Of a stretch of 64,000 nucleotides of DNA, positions 20,521 to 31,585 are shown piece by piece; position 1 is the first letter of the stretch; each line of letters starts with the position of its first letter. The stretch is taken from assembly GCA_030374765.1 (NCBI GenBank), contig JARGXX010000100.1:1054001-1118000 (forward strand). Direction: 5' to 3'. The stretch is from Agarophyton chilense (lineage: Eukaryota > Rhodophyta > Florideophyceae > Gracilariales > Gracilariaceae). The notes under the pieces were generated by a model. It saw nothing but the letters and a program-made list of their open reading frames with translations. It had not been told where the DNA came from and did not search any database. The translations under genes and the position numbers were made by a program.

Positions 20521-21839
20521 TCCCAAGGAAGATAGCTGCAGCCATAGCTGCTGCGCGGTTCTTTTGGAACAGAAAGGCCAAAGTGGTCATGGTTTGAAGA
20601 AGATGAAAGATAGGTATTGTGTGAGAAAGGTACCCGAAGAACTGCGTTATGTGTTTTGTTCTTATACTTAGGAATCTCTGGAATGATTGGACAAGAACAA
20701 GTACGAACTTTTAACTCGTACTTGGAGCTGTACGTTTTGGCATTTTACCAGTAGATATGCTCCAAAATGAAAGTGCTATACGGTGGGATTTTTGTTCTTT
20801 TCAGCGCTATTTTTTTAGCGCACTGCTGGTCTTGCTCTTGATGGCGGGAAGACCTTGTCAACGGGTCACAGCTCATTAGCACCAGGAGGGAACATTGCGA
20901 ATTGGCCAACCAGGTCTCTCAACCCTTTTCTAAAAACCACTTTCGAGGACTTTGTCGTCCAGTATTTCCTTGTAATCAGCAATTTCGTAGGTTATCGAGT
21001 GGGCACCTTTCTCACTGATTACTCCTTGGTACTTTCCGATTGGCCAATGTACGAAGGTAATTACATCGGGTTTTCTCATTTTTAGGACTGCAATTTTCAA
21101 GAGTTGACAATGTTATGTGGTTGTTTACAGTACCAAATGCTTGCATTTATTTTTCAAAATTATTTGAGCACACTGTAAAATAAGGGATACCTCTTGCTCC
21201 GCACAAAGTGTCCAATAATTCAGTGATTCCACTGTCTCGGAGCTGATGAGAGCCAGTAGTCGCTGATGACACCAATCAGCTAATGCAGCATTCTGGAAAT
21301 CCATCGGAGAGATATATATTGTAGAATCAATTCTTTCGTATAGATCATATAAATCTAAAGAAAAAACTGAAGTAATAATAGTGATTTTGTGGAACTCTAA
21401 GAGCAAGACTACCAACCAGTGCGCTAAAATCGTTAAAAGTTCTATATTATGACAATTAAGCTGCTTTTGCCACCATATCAGGCCCACCATATCTATATAT
21501 CGCACCCAAAATTTTCGATACAACTCTATCTTCAGCTCTAGACTGTGAAAATATAAAAATGGATCGGAAGAAAGTGGTCTCGACTTAACCAATTTGTTTT
21601 ACACAAACACAAAAACGAGAACTCCCCCAATACACTACGGGGATTCTGTTTCGTCTCAGAGTCAACGCATAAGTCCACACAACAACTACAATACGGTGAC
21701 TCATAATGCTGACGTAATACTCGGGATATATTCACGACCGCTCGAGCCAGATTCAAACGTATTTGAAATCAGAAGTACCGCCTTCCGTTGCTTCAATTAG
21801 GCTCACATGAGAGGCGCACTCACCTTGTTATATTCACCT
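20521..21839. other. Intergenic
   Basis: The largest frames are a 76-codon plus-strand frame at 20855-21085 and a 155-codon minus-strand frame at 21125-21592. The latter starts with ATG and is rich in Leu, Ile and Trp, but matches nothing I know. No RNA gene or repeat was seen. Confidence 0.35.
21125..21592 (-). CDS. Unrecognised 155-codon ORF
   Basis: Open minus-strand frame with an ATG start. It is hydrophobic-rich, with a Leu/Val/Ile segment in the middle (AHWLVVLLLEF) that could be a membrane helix. I recognise no family. It lies between a Harbinger relic and a gypsy relic on the same strand. It may be chance or a transposon remnant. Confidence 0.2.
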   Translation of the reverse strand: MVKSRPLSSDPFLYFHSLELKIELYRKFWVRYIDMVGLIWWQKQLNCHNIELLTILAHWLVVLLLEFHKITIITSVFSLDLYDLYERIDSTIYISPMDFQNAALADWCHQRLLALISSETVESLNYWTLCAEQEVSLILQCAQIILKNKCKHLVL

Positions 21840-22640
21840 ACTCTTTAGAGTTTGATGTCCGCTTCGAACAATCAAATTCGCAAACCAGATCCATGCAGAT
21901 CTTCAAGTCCGATTTGTTAAACCACAGTGCGTCATTCAACGGTTCTCCTTCAAAGCACACTAGATGCATGATTCGACGATTTTCCTGCTTCTTGTCCAAA
22001 ATCTCCGGTACTCCTTGTTATTCAGATTTGTGCGCATCAATTACCACATCAAGTAATCTACTCCTGCCCTCACGTCTGTTGAACTTCTTCAGCTTCGATA
22101 CTTTAAAAATTTGCGTGCGCGTTTCATTGAAGGTGGCAGCTCAATACTGTCGGTAACGGGCCCCATGATCTGCAACACCTCGAGATGTCCCAGATATCTA
22201 GGCTGCCACTTTGTCGGAAGGTCGGAACGTTTAAATGTGTCCAAGGCCTCTGCTTTCAGCATCACCAAATCGCCCTTCTTGAACGATACGGCCTCTCCGT
22301 TACTGTCTGCTTCATGCTTCTGACCGGCTCAGGCACGGGCAATGTTGTCCCTCACAACACGCCGGAAGGCCTCCTTGCGCTAAAATTAGTCCAATACGCT
22401 CTGGCACCAGACATTGGATTTCTCCAGAATGCGCGTTAGGGGGCTGTTCCTAGTAGAATGAAGTTTGGTCTTCACGGTGCTCTCAGAGTGCTGGATGAGT
22501 GCCACAGTGCGTGTGCAGTGTCACCAGAGTACACTCGGTATTCCTCAGTCTGCATTGCACTTGTCATAGAGTGGACACGGAGTACTGGCAAGGATATTCT
22601 GCCCAAAGAGTGCGAGCCGGCAAAACAAACACAAAATCCT
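21840..22640 (-). pseudogene. Ty3/gypsy integrase C-terminus and chromodomain fragment
   Basis: Minus-strand reading gives DNIARA near 22340, then VSFKKGDLVMLKAEAL (about 22280), PTKWQPRYLGHLEVLQIMGP and IELPPSM (about 22130). This is the standard post-integrase module of gypsy elements. After a frame change comes a chromodomain-like stretch (EILDKKQENR...LVCFEGEPLNDALW) near 22010-21900. Upstream pieces resemble the end of the integrase core. Several stops and frame changes show an old fragment. It is a different lineage from E1 and E3, and its direction is opposite to that of the E2 pol that follows. Confidence 0.6.
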
Positions 22641-22714
22641 GCATTTTATTAGAACAAAGAGATACTGGGATGTATTGATACTTTGTCCAAGGCAAGGATT
22701 TTCTATTAACTAGT

Positions 22715-23194
22715 TTGCTTGCGAACACTGCCTCTGTTTCAGCACCAGTAGTGCAACGACTCGCAGCGCAGCTCAGATTTCTAGAATTTCTTGATCAGCT
22801 GACCTCCTCAAAATGCTCTCCAAGTCTAACGGTGAACGCTCCGTTTGTGATGCACGGTAGAATAGATGAAAACATCTCCGTTCGTATCGAAGAGAACGAG
22901 TTGCTTCTCGAGAAGAATATTCCGTTTCCTATTCAGCGTCGCAAAAGCCAAGATAATCGTAGCGCTTCTCAGGTTGTAGATCATGGGCCGCTGGCGGAGA
23001 CTGGGCTACTATTCCGCCTGCTGAACACCGAAGTACCCGCAGACCAAGATGGATTCTTTCCTATACTGAAAGGATTTGACGCAAATATACTAACTATGGA
23101 AATCTTGGCGGTTCTTTTTAGCTGCCTGGGAATAAATTCCGACACAGTTCTTGCAGCTGTGGTCTCTTCTGCTCTTGTTCTTTCAGAGGGCTGA
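22715..23194 (+). CDS. Unrecognised 159-codon ORF
   Basis: Open plus-strand frame ending at 23194. Leu/Val-rich and without recognisable motifs. A competing 112-codon frame on the minus strand (22981-23319) is Ser/Thr/Arg-rich and also unrecognised. It may be remnant transposon sequence between two gypsy relics. Confidence 0.2.
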   Translation: MLANTASVSAPVVQRLAAQLRFLEFLDQLTSSKCSPSLTVNAPFVMHGRIDENISVRIEENELLLEKNIPFPIQRRKSQDNRSASQVVDHGPLAETGLLFRLLNTEVPADQDGFFPILKGFDANILTMEILAVLFSCLGINSDTVLAAVVSSALVLSEG

Positions 23195-23651
23195 GTTGTT
23201 TGTTGGGTCCGAGCAGCTTCTTGCCTTGGAACAATGCAAACAGCATTTTTACAACACGCAGAGAGATCGAAGAGCGTGGCCTGGAAGCTACAGGATTCCC
23301 GATTAAGATGGTATTCCAATCATGATGCTTGCTGCTTGCTGCAGAAGAAAGGCATTGGACGGTGTTCAGAGCATATTAAAAAAGACATGTATTGTTAACA
23401 TGGAGAGCGCCGATTGAACGAAAGAGTAATGTGGAAATGAAATATCAATGTGTTAAGTGGTCTCCAAGAGTTAAGAGGACCCTCTCTTGGAGTTTCTCCG
23501 GGTCGAGGCATGCTGTTTAGCTGCGAGATGGTCTCTGGACATGAGGACTCATTAGCCCATGGATCTTTACAGACTGCACCTGGAAAGTGGATAAGCAGCA
23601 GCGCAAGATACTCTTGGAAATCGAGAGCTTACTGCTCGAGATCATCTGGCA

Positions 23652-24383
23652 ATGTTTTCATTTTCAAATGAACGAATAAAAAAGATTGATCTCTACAGAA
23701 AGAGTAGAAAATACGGAGAAATGAGGCTAGCACTCAAATCCGCAGAGGAAAAGGTTGAAAGAATGAAAGAAGCGAATGAAGGTGGAATTGTGACAGAAAA
23801 GGGTGTTGAAGTTCGGAGGTGGTCTCGCTTCTTTTATTCTCAAATTACCTCAGGAAATAAATTTTCGCGAGAGTTAGACGGTTTGATCTATCACGAACAA
23901 AAGAAAGCGCAGATTGAAAGAGAACGACTTGAAAAGCTCAACGATGCCCAACAAAAATGGCAACTGCTTGCTTACGAACATTTTGCCCCGTGCCTTCGAG
24001 CAGAAACAAATCAAGACCTAAAAATGGCGTTTATAATGGTTGCAATCTGCTTGGATTCAGGTGCTATTATAGATGCTATCTCAATTGCGCTCCGCATTAG
24101 TCAAGCTATCTCCGGGAACAATTGCATCGACTCGTCGAGTCATATTCGTCGTGATGCACGGGCATCTGAACCTATCGAAAAGAATAATAGTAGACCGGGA
24201 GCACCTCTTATGGTTTCCGCCCCGCATTTGCGCGAAACAGATCACATTGATTCCTTTCTGGAAAAATTTATCGCATCTGCGCCAGATGGAACTCTCCATG
24301 GAGACCTAATCCCGCTCGATCAACCACTCAGTAAGAAGTCTCGCGCCGAAGCGAAAACGTCACAGGAACACGTTTGTACTTGA
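23652..24383 (+). CDS. Unrecognised 243-codon intact ORF upstream of gypsy pol relic E2
   Basis: ATG-started frame with no interruption. The first 110 residues are Lys/Glu/Arg-rich and probably helical or coiled coil. A hydrophobic helical segment lies around residues 135-160, and a hydrophilic, Ser/Pro-containing tail follows. It has no zinc knuckle. Its position about 0.5 kb upstream of gypsy RT on the same strand would suit a Gag, but nothing in the sequence proves this. It is odd that this frame is intact while the adjacent pol is badly decayed. That suggests a separate, later or selected gene. Confidence 0.35.
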   Translation: MFSFSNERIKKIDLYRKSRKYGEMRLALKSAEEKVERMKEANEGGIVTEKGVEVRRWSRFFYSQITSGNKFSRELDGLIYHEQKKAQIERERLEKLNDAQQKWQLLAYEHFAPCLRAETNQDLKMAFIMVAICLDSGAIIDAISIALRISQAISGNNCIDSSSHIRRDARASEPIEKNNSRPGAPLMVSAPHLRETDHIDSFLEKFIASAPDGTLHGDLIPLDQPLSKKSRAEAKTSQEHVCT

Positions 24384-24883
24384 TAATGAATACCTGAAAA
24401 GCCGTTGGGGGTTGACCTGCGGTCCCTTGATCAAGTTTTACCATCGATAGCTACTATGTGCTCCAAAGCAGAGACTCTCGACGGCCCGCTGAGCAGGTCT
24501 CATCAAAGGTTTCGCCTCATACAGTACGAAAGAATATACCGGTTGCACCGGCCAAGCATACCTTGATGCACGAGACAGACAAGACGCGTGATGAATTGTA
24601 ATACTCCATTAAGTGGGAGTTCCAATGGTTTTCTTGTCGCAAATTTGCCTGTAGAACTCTTCATCGAGTAGTATAGACGGCACTTCAGTATGAAGCGGGG
24701 TCTTCCATATGATGCCTAGGGGCAGAATGTATTGGGGAAGGACGTGGTGGCGCGAGTCGAGTGGCAACCAACGGTGAGCGCATTTGCGAACCTTTCTAGT
24801 GGAATTTCATATCGAAAACGGCACATGTATTGGAGATCCACGTGTCTGGTTTTACTTTCTTTTATAGCTAGAAGTCCATTAGG

Positions 24884-27101
24884 TTCTGTGTAGACTACCG
24901 TGCCTTAAATAATATCATGAAACCGGACCGTTGGCAACTCCCGCACATGGATCAGATATTTGACGAATTGGGTGGTTGTAGCTTTTTCACTACTTTCGAT
25001 ATCTTCTCCAGATATTGGCATATTCGAATCGTTTGCTGATGTAAGGAAAGGACCACTTTTGTCTGCTGCCAGGGAACTTTCTAATTTGAAGTCATGCCTT
25101 TTGGACTGATGAATTCTCCGGCTACCTTTCAGCGAATGATGGACTCTATTATGGGAAACAACTCGTTCTCGAGTGTCTACATAGACGAATTGGTCATATT
25201 CTCAAAGTCTATGGAAGAACACCTGAGACATGTAGAAGACATTATCCAAATCATTGCCAACCATGGATAAAAAATCAAGATTTTGAAGTGCGATTTCGCT
25301 TAAACCTGCATTTCCCTGCTTGACAACAAGATCGATGCTAGCGGAGTATTTTTTGACATTAACAAAGTATTGCTGACCCAAAAGCACCAGTACCCACAAC
25401 TTTTGCCGAGCTTTGTAGTTTTCTTGGGTTGGAAAGATATTTCCGTCGATCCATCAAAAATTTTTCAAACACTTCAGCTCCTATTCACGCAGCGACCTCT
25501 CCAAAGCTAAATCTGACTTTCACTTTGGGGATGGTGACGGTCTTCCGATCTTTGAAAAGAAAACTTGGGTCACACCCCATTCTCGCCTTTTCAGACTTCA
25601 GCTCCTCCTTTCGCGTTAAAAAGGATGCATCATCTCTGGCTTTTGGGAGCCGTGCTAGGACAGAAGAAGGAAAAAGGTATATTTCACCCTGTTTGAGTCG
25701 CGAACCGGAATATGAAGGTATCGGAACGGAACTAATCGGTGTGTGAGAAAGAAACATTAGTAGTTGTGTTCGCACTAAAAAAGTTTCGTTTATATTTGCA
25801 AGGGGCAAGGACAGTTTTGCTCGTGGCACACAACCAAGCTCTCAGCTATGGCATTAAGAAGAAAGACATTCATGGCAGTATACCTCAATGGCTCGACCCT
25901 TTTGTTGAGTGGGAATTCGAGATTGTCTATAGGCCTGCGAGAAAGAACGCGGCGGGGGCCAACCTCTCTAGATTTGGGAACGGAGAAGCCTCGAATCCCT
26001 TTGACATACATTACGCTAATGATCTTTTCGAACTGACACCGTTCGATAATCTAGGTTCTTTCTGTTCTGAAATCGACCACAACCTCAGTAATATATCTGT
26101 GGGTGCTAATGACCCAAAGATCTGAGCTGCAACTAAAAGAAACGCCAAAATATTTATCGTTTGGGAATCAAAAATATTTCGAAGCACAAAAGACGGCCTT
26201 GGACGGATTCCACCAACAGAATCACGCCCGGAGATTTTAAGGTCTTTTAAAGATGACGTGGGACACCGTGGTATTGAATCTAGAAAGGATTTCATACGTG
26301 ACAAGTTTTGGTGGCCACAGATTCTCACCGACATAGTTGCATACGTTTGAATATGTGAAGGTTGTTAGAACACGACTCCTTTGATAGGCTACAGTTCCGA
26401 CCAGCGCGCCCCTCTCGAAAACATATCTAGCACCTTTTCAAAACATTTTGCCGGTCTGTTGCCTCGCACGAAGCAAGATAATAGTTCTGCGCTAATCGGA
26501 GTTGAGCACCTGACACGATGGCCTATCGCCCCGGCCACTAATTTCCGGGCCGCTGCATTCGTTCTAAACTTTGTTAATTCCCAAATAGTGGATCCATTCG
26601 GGCCGCCTCTTACCCTGGTCTGTGACACTTTTTCCTCTTTCAAAGCCGAGACTGTCAAGAATTTCATGGATCAGAGAAGAATCTCTGTAAGGCCAGTGCT
26701 AGCATATGCACCAATTTCCAATAGCAGGGCTGAACGAATGGTAGGAGCAATAAAAAAGAGAGCGGTAAGACAGGAGAAAGGATTGGGATGAGGTTTTAGA
26801 TGGTGTCCTGTATGGATACCGACGTCTCCGTATGGCGGGAGGAAAATCACCATTCGAGCTACTATATGGTATACCACCAATAATACACACACAGGATCCT
26901 CCTCCTCTCATTAAAAGCTCTACACTAAAAAACTACCTACGAGAGACCATGGCACGGAACCCAGGTCGTGCCAAGAGAATTGTAGAGCAGCTCCAACGTC
27001 AAGAAGATACAAAGTACAACAATCGGTTCAAAGTTGGGGATGAAGTATTATGGGTACATGGAAAAGCTGTAAACCTCAAAGTTAACTTTCAATTGTTTTA
27101 A
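24884..27101 (+). pseudogene. pol: E2: Ty3/gypsy pol relic (RT, RNase H, integrase)
   Basis: In order on the plus strand: CVDYRALNN, RWQLPHMDQIFDELGG and FFTTFDIFSRYWHI (RT, 24885-25040); MPFGLMNSPATFQRMMD (about 25094-25145); VYIDELVIFSKSMEEHL, where the catalytic YxDD reads YIDE (about 25176-25230); RNase H tail KETLVVVFALKKFR...HNQAL...YRPARKNAAGANLSR (25740-25980); integrase zinc region GHRGIES..DKFWWPQI (about 26260-26330); integrase core with VCDTFSSFKA and SRAERM (26610-26750); and an integrase C-terminal FKVGDEVLWVHG (about 27030). The first catalytic Asp of the integrase is replaced (HFAGLLPRT). Many stops and frameshifts; no LTRs found. Confidence 0.85.
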
Positions 27102-27377
27102 TCCAAGTTCTACGGTCCCTGTAGAGTAGCGAAAGAAAATGCACCCTCGATAAGTGCTGGTCTCACCGTATCACAGAAATAATGGACAGGGTGTACACGC
27201 CCGACGAGTTAAGGCTCATAAGAGAAAACCCGAACACCTACAGGTATTTACCATGAGTATGGGCGAAGAATGCTCAGAATAATTCCTTGCTGCAATGTCG
27301 AAGCGCAGATATGTCATTCTGCTCCCAGTTTGTGTGAAATATGACAGGCTTACGTCAAGTATATTCTAAGCGGTAAC

Positions 27378-27785
27378 ATGGTCCCTGGATCTACTTTCTC
27401 TCAGTGTATGGCCCCTTTGTACCTTGACAGACATCAATTTGAAAAAGTCGTGTGGAACCTTTATCACTTCTTCCTCGCTTTGTTCAAAATATATGGACCG
27501 TTCCTCGGCGGTCACTATAGCTACTTGCCTAGTATGATGACTGATAGTGTCAATGCTGGAGTCAAAATCAGTATTGATACCCCATTTACAACTTTTCTCT
27601 ACCAACACGTATTGGGGCAGTATGGACATCTCCTCGATTCTGAGCTCTATTTTAAAAAAACAAACACTTTTCTAGAGCACTACTCGGAAACTTCCAGAAC
27701 CAGTTACCTCCTCCAGGAAGACTGTATGACTGTGCCTATTATGTCTGACTGGGAACACAGAGAGAATTCGTTCTCGTTACACTAA
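27378..27785 (+). CDS. Unrecognised 135-codon ORF
   Basis: ATG-started open frame, rich in Phe, Tyr, Leu and Ser, with a hydrophobic aromatic run (LYHFFLALFKIYGPFLGG) that could be membrane-associated. No family recognised. It lies just after the E2 integrase on the same strand. Confidence 0.2.
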   Translation: MVPGSTFSQCMAPLYLDRHQFEKVVWNLYHFFLALFKIYGPFLGGHYSYLPSMMTDSVNAGVKISIDTPFTTFLYQHVLGQYGHLLDSELYFKKTNTFLEHYSETSRTSYLLQEDCMTVPIMSDWEHRENSFSLH

Positions 27786-28595
27786 ACTTAAGATCGCCCG
27801 GCGTAGAAATCCTTGAGTGCAGGGGTATGTTAGACGTGTGAGACGCACGAGCGCTACGTGCGCCGCTTCGTGTATATGAAGGTAAGCGAAGCACGTCGGT
27901 CTAACAATCGCAATCAACTAATATAGTAATTATTTTATTATTCGGACATAGGGCTGTCCATAGGATATTTATTTAGAGCCACAAATTCAGTACCAAACCA
28001 AAATGTGTTCTGCGTCGAGTAAAATGCGCAATTAGGGACAGGCTGCCCGGTTGGGACCATAAACCGCACGACTTTTCGTGCCGGACGGCCTCCGTATTGT
28101 CTGTATAAGGTCGACCTCGGCCAGCTCGGGCCAACTATGGTCAAGTCAGGGCGACTAAAGCGGCTCACTCTCCCTTCTTTTGCACCAAAATATCTCTTAG
28201 CACAGTCTATTCCTCTCTTTCCATCAACTTTTCGCCTTTTTTTCTTTACTTAGAGGTTCGGTCCACCCTCTACGGCGACTGTGCTCATCTTTTCTGCAAA
28301 CCCAGTAATCAAGTAGGACTGCTTAACACCCTCTTTTGTTAACAGAACCGCGTGATACGACGTAGGGCTCACAATCTTCGGCCATTTTTCATTTGTCCAA
28401 GAGTGAGTGACTTTGACAGCTCTTTTGGTATTGTGCGCAAGTACTGAGTTCTGTCTGTTTTGCATATAGCGAAAACTGCTGCAAGTTTTTCAAGCGAATA
28501 CTTAACTGTGAAAGATTCCGCTTCGGAAGTGGAAGTCGTCAGCGTCCCCAAGCAAAACACACCTCTCACCGACTCATCACTTTCTACCGAATCGC

Positions 28596-28970
28596 TTAGC
28601 AAATAGCGCGCCCCTCACGTCCTTCGAGTCGGGATTCAACCTTAGAAGCGTCGCCGCAGTCTTCTATCTTGTAAAATCTTCTTGAGGCGTTGTGTAGTTT
28701 GGTGCAGCAAACTGCAGAGGTAGCGCCAATCAGAGGTCCCCCAAGGCGTTTGTAAGCACACACAGGCACTACAACGCGCTTTTTACGAAGGTAAAGACGT
28801 CTCATGGCGGTTATAAGATATAAAATTTTCCAAAGCTCACGATCTTTGAGTTCATTGTAAAAGTTGTCTTCGTCGTGCCGAAGGCATAGAAACGAACACC
28901 ATTTTCTAAAAAGTTTGCGATATGAACATCTAGTTCTGTACATCTTGGTATTAGCCTTTACAAAAATCAT
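28596..28970 (-). CDS. Unrecognised 124-codon ORF
   Basis: ATG-started minus-strand frame, strongly basic, with several Cys residues but no regular zinc-binding spacing. Further minus-strand open pieces follow directly to 28250 in other frames. This may therefore be the first part of a decayed gene. Family unknown. Confidence 0.2.
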   Translation of the reverse strand: MIFVKANTKMYRTRCSYRKLFRKWCSFLCLRHDEDNFYNELKDRELWKILYLITAMRRLYLRKKRVVVPVCAYKRLGGPLIGATSAVCCTKLHNASRRFYKIEDCGDASKVESRLEGREGRAIC

Positions 28971-29708
28971 TTCTCACATCAAATCTTTATATCTTTGCTT
29001 GTGCATGCCACATGTTTATTGAACATTTTATCATCCGCACTCCCTACCCATTAAACTATTTCTTTTTGTCGTCTTTCTTTAACTTCTTTTCTCTGCCCTA
29101 TTCTGGGCTGGTACTTTCGAGAGCATATCTACTACTTGTGTTCATTTGGGGTTTAGCCACCTGTGTTGTAAAACCTAATTACTTTGAACGAAAACGACGT
29201 TAAAAACATGAGCGTGCTGGTGACAAGGAATTACTGGACGACAACGTTCTCGGAAGTGGTTTTTAAAAAAATGTTGAGAGCCATGGTCCGCCCATTCGCA
29301 AAGTTCTCTCCTGGTGCTAGTGAGCTGGGAACCGTCAACAATTTCTTCCTGCAATTAACACCGGGTTTAAAAAATGAGTATAGCCAAATCGGCAATAATT
29401 CTGGAAATCTTCAATTCAAAGTGGAGTGTTTCAGAATGCTTTTAGCAAGTCAAAATATATTTTAGTACGGAGCGCGGAACCCGTCCAAATATTGTCATAT
29501 ATTCTGTTGCGTCTCACAGATTCTTCGTTGAGTTGGTCAGAACGGAGTTTGATTTCAATTCCTGTGTTAAGAATAGAATGTGGCCATAAAACGAATGCTC
29601 CTTTTTGTATCCGAAGCACTTTCATTTTCAATGTGATTTTTTCCGCCAGACAGGTTCAATAAATAAAGGAAAACGCCAAGATATGCGAGAAGTTCTAAAA
29701 TATGCATT

Positions 29709-29972
29709 ATGGAGCATCTACAATATCGATTTTTCAGTTTTTCTAATCGGGCAATAAATATGCCGATCAGCGAGAAAACTCATTCAAATGCAGGCCACAA
29801 ATTGTTTTCTTATTTTCGCGGCGTATTACCAACACTTGGGTTTAATGTTTTTCATCATGCCGTAAAGAAAAATGAGAAAAACGTTTGTGACATTTGTTTT
29901 TCCAAAGCAACAGGATGGGGGTCTTTTCATATGGTAGACTTTTACTGCAATGCCGAAGCTAGATGCGGATAG
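29709..29972 (+). CDS. Conserved 87-residue ORF upstream of zinc-finger copy B
   Basis: ATG start, same length as 6709-6972, with about three residue changes. It precedes the zinc-finger ATG by about 110 bp. The gap contains a TTTTTAAAGCATAAATA AT-rich stretch that could serve as a core promoter for the zinc-finger gene. Function unknown; it might be a leader peptide or non-coding. Confidence 0.4.
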   Translation: MEHLQYRFFSFSNRAINMPISEKTHSNAGHKLFSYFRGVLPTLGFNVFHHAVKKNEKNVCDICFSKATGWGSFHMVDFYCNAEARCG

Positions 29973-30083
29973 ATTTCTCCGTTTTTAAAGCATAAATACG
30001 GTTAGCCTTTTTCCATCAAAGTCCAAACTCCTTATAGAAAACGGCAGCAAGCATCGGTGTTCACTTGGTAGGCAATCATCTCG

Positions 30084-30923
30084 ATGGATCGCGATTCTCG
30101 ACGTCATAACAATGAACATAGCGGACAAGGAAAACGGCCTCGATCCGATGGTAGTAGAAGCTCTTCACGAGACTCTAACACAAATCAAAATCCAAGAAAT
30201 GATGTTTCAATGCCGGACTCTGCACACATCCAAAGCCCGCCGCGACGCAGGGAACTGTCAATTAGAGAGCTTCTCAATCCAGTGGCCAACAGTGAGCAGC
30301 TTCTGCAGAGCCCTCGGCGACAAGCTGGGCACATGCGGAATAGTACGGAGCTTGACTCCCAGTCAACTAGACCAGAGCCTGGGCACGCCAGGAAGAGGTC
30401 GCGAGGGTTAGGAGAGGTGCCCGACTGGCTCCCCGAGACGTTGTTGCAACTTTCGGTGATGCGTAGCGCATCCGGCGCTGGGCCTAGCAGCGGTGTGGTT
30501 TCCCAGAGGAATACGGAAGGCGGAAGAGCTGAAGAGAATCGTCGCAGTCATAATGGCGGCGGTGCAGCTCAGTCCAACAAAGTGTGTTGTGAGATATGTG
30601 GAAAGATGGTGCATAGGACCGGTATTTCGCGACACATGGCTGTACATAATCCAAACAGGGTACGCCACTCATGCGGACAATGCGACAAAACGTTTTTGGA
30701 CAAAGGAGCGTTGAGCAAACACATGCAGATACATGATCCCTCGTGCAGGTTTACATGCAGTCATTGCGGCAAGAAATTCATCAGCAGGGGCAACCTAGAG
30801 ACGCACATTCATACGCATGATCCACAGAACAGGCCTAGATTTGAGTGCGACGGATGCGGCAAGACTTATGCACAAAGGTCGCACTTAATGAAACACAAGA
30901 GGGACGCTTGTAGGCGTCGATAG
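30084..30923 (+). CDS. C2H2 zinc-finger protein, copy B
   Basis: Intact 279-codon frame with an ATG start. Same architecture as copy A: a disordered Arg/Ser/Asn-rich N-terminus to about residue 165, then fingers CEICGK..H..H, CGQCDK..H..H, CSHCGK..H..H and a C2HC last finger. Finger 2 is unchanged apart from one residue. Fingers 1, 3 and 4 differ at helix positions that normally read DNA: RTGIS versus RPNIA, RGNLE versus SCHLE, and QRSHLM versus QKWHLT. The last compared pair is finger 4. Both copies being open argues for function or recent duplication. Confidence 0.8.
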   Translation: MDRDSRRHNNEHSGQGKRPRSDGSRSSSRDSNTNQNPRNDVSMPDSAHIQSPPRRRELSIRELLNPVANSEQLLQSPRRQAGHMRNSTELDSQSTRPEPGHARKRSRGLGEVPDWLPETLLQLSVMRSASGAGPSSGVVSQRNTEGGRAEENRRSHNGGGAAQSNKVCCEICGKMVHRTGISRHMAVHNPNRVRHSCGQCDKTFLDKGALSKHMQIHDPSCRFTCSHCGKKFISRGNLETHIHTHDPQNRPRFECDGCGKTYAQRSHLMKHKRDACRRR

Positions 30924-31585
30924 AAGCCAAGTATATGATCGAAGCAGTTTTGTTGAAGAAAATGTCACAGAATCATTGGCTCGCGCAAGTTTCGTTGACA
31001 CTATACATTAGCCAGCAAAGCAATGCATCTTTGAAGCGCGGTATCATCAGTCTCGCTTTGCTTTTATTTGATCTCCCAAGCAACAAGTTCTTGTTTAGAA
31101 AAGAAATAAAACCTGCAAAGGTGCAAAGGATGTGATGTGCACCACATCTGACCATCTGTGAGACTGTATGCATATGCGCGCAAATGCGGTGTTTTTGAAG
31201 AAGTTTGAGTCTGGTTGGCAGCCTCGCGCATGTCCTTCGAGGAGATGAGCTGAGTGGTACCTCTTTAGTTTTAAGAGAAGCTTGTTACAGCTCTTATGTA
31301 ACTTACAACCTAACGATACAAGGAAAGAATGTATGAGCATAGAATACTTTAAATTAGAGAAAAGAACAAAAGATTGATGGTGCTACTACGTCACACCATT
31401 GTTCTCAGGGCGGTATTTGTCAATGAAAATTTGCTTCTTATCAACAAAATGTATTGGTTTTGAAATAGAATCAACCATTGGGAAACGCAGAAGTTAAAAC
31501 GTAAGATCAAACAAAGAAAATCGTCAAGGATGAGTGCTGTCGAATTCACTATCTGCGAGTTGTGCCTAAAGATTGCAAAAACACA

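Larger units (their letters stand above)
27102..29359. other. Intergenic between E2 and arm B
   Basis: Holds an intact 135-codon plus-strand frame (27378-27785) and a 124-codon minus-strand frame (28596-28970), both unrecognised. Further short minus-strand frames at 28250-28602 and 27938-28168 could be broken pieces of one gene. No E2 LTR or target duplication was found here. Confidence 0.4.
29360..31585 (+). repeat. Arm B of the inverted segmental duplication (partner 5095-7322)
   Basis: Same content as arm A in opposite orientation. From about 29459 to the zinc-finger ATG at 30084 I count only about eight differences. The CDS and the 3' flank are clearly more diverged. The left boundary is at ACACCGGGTTT (about 29360). 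The right end fades near 31585, just before a short (AT)n run. Confidence 0.85.
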
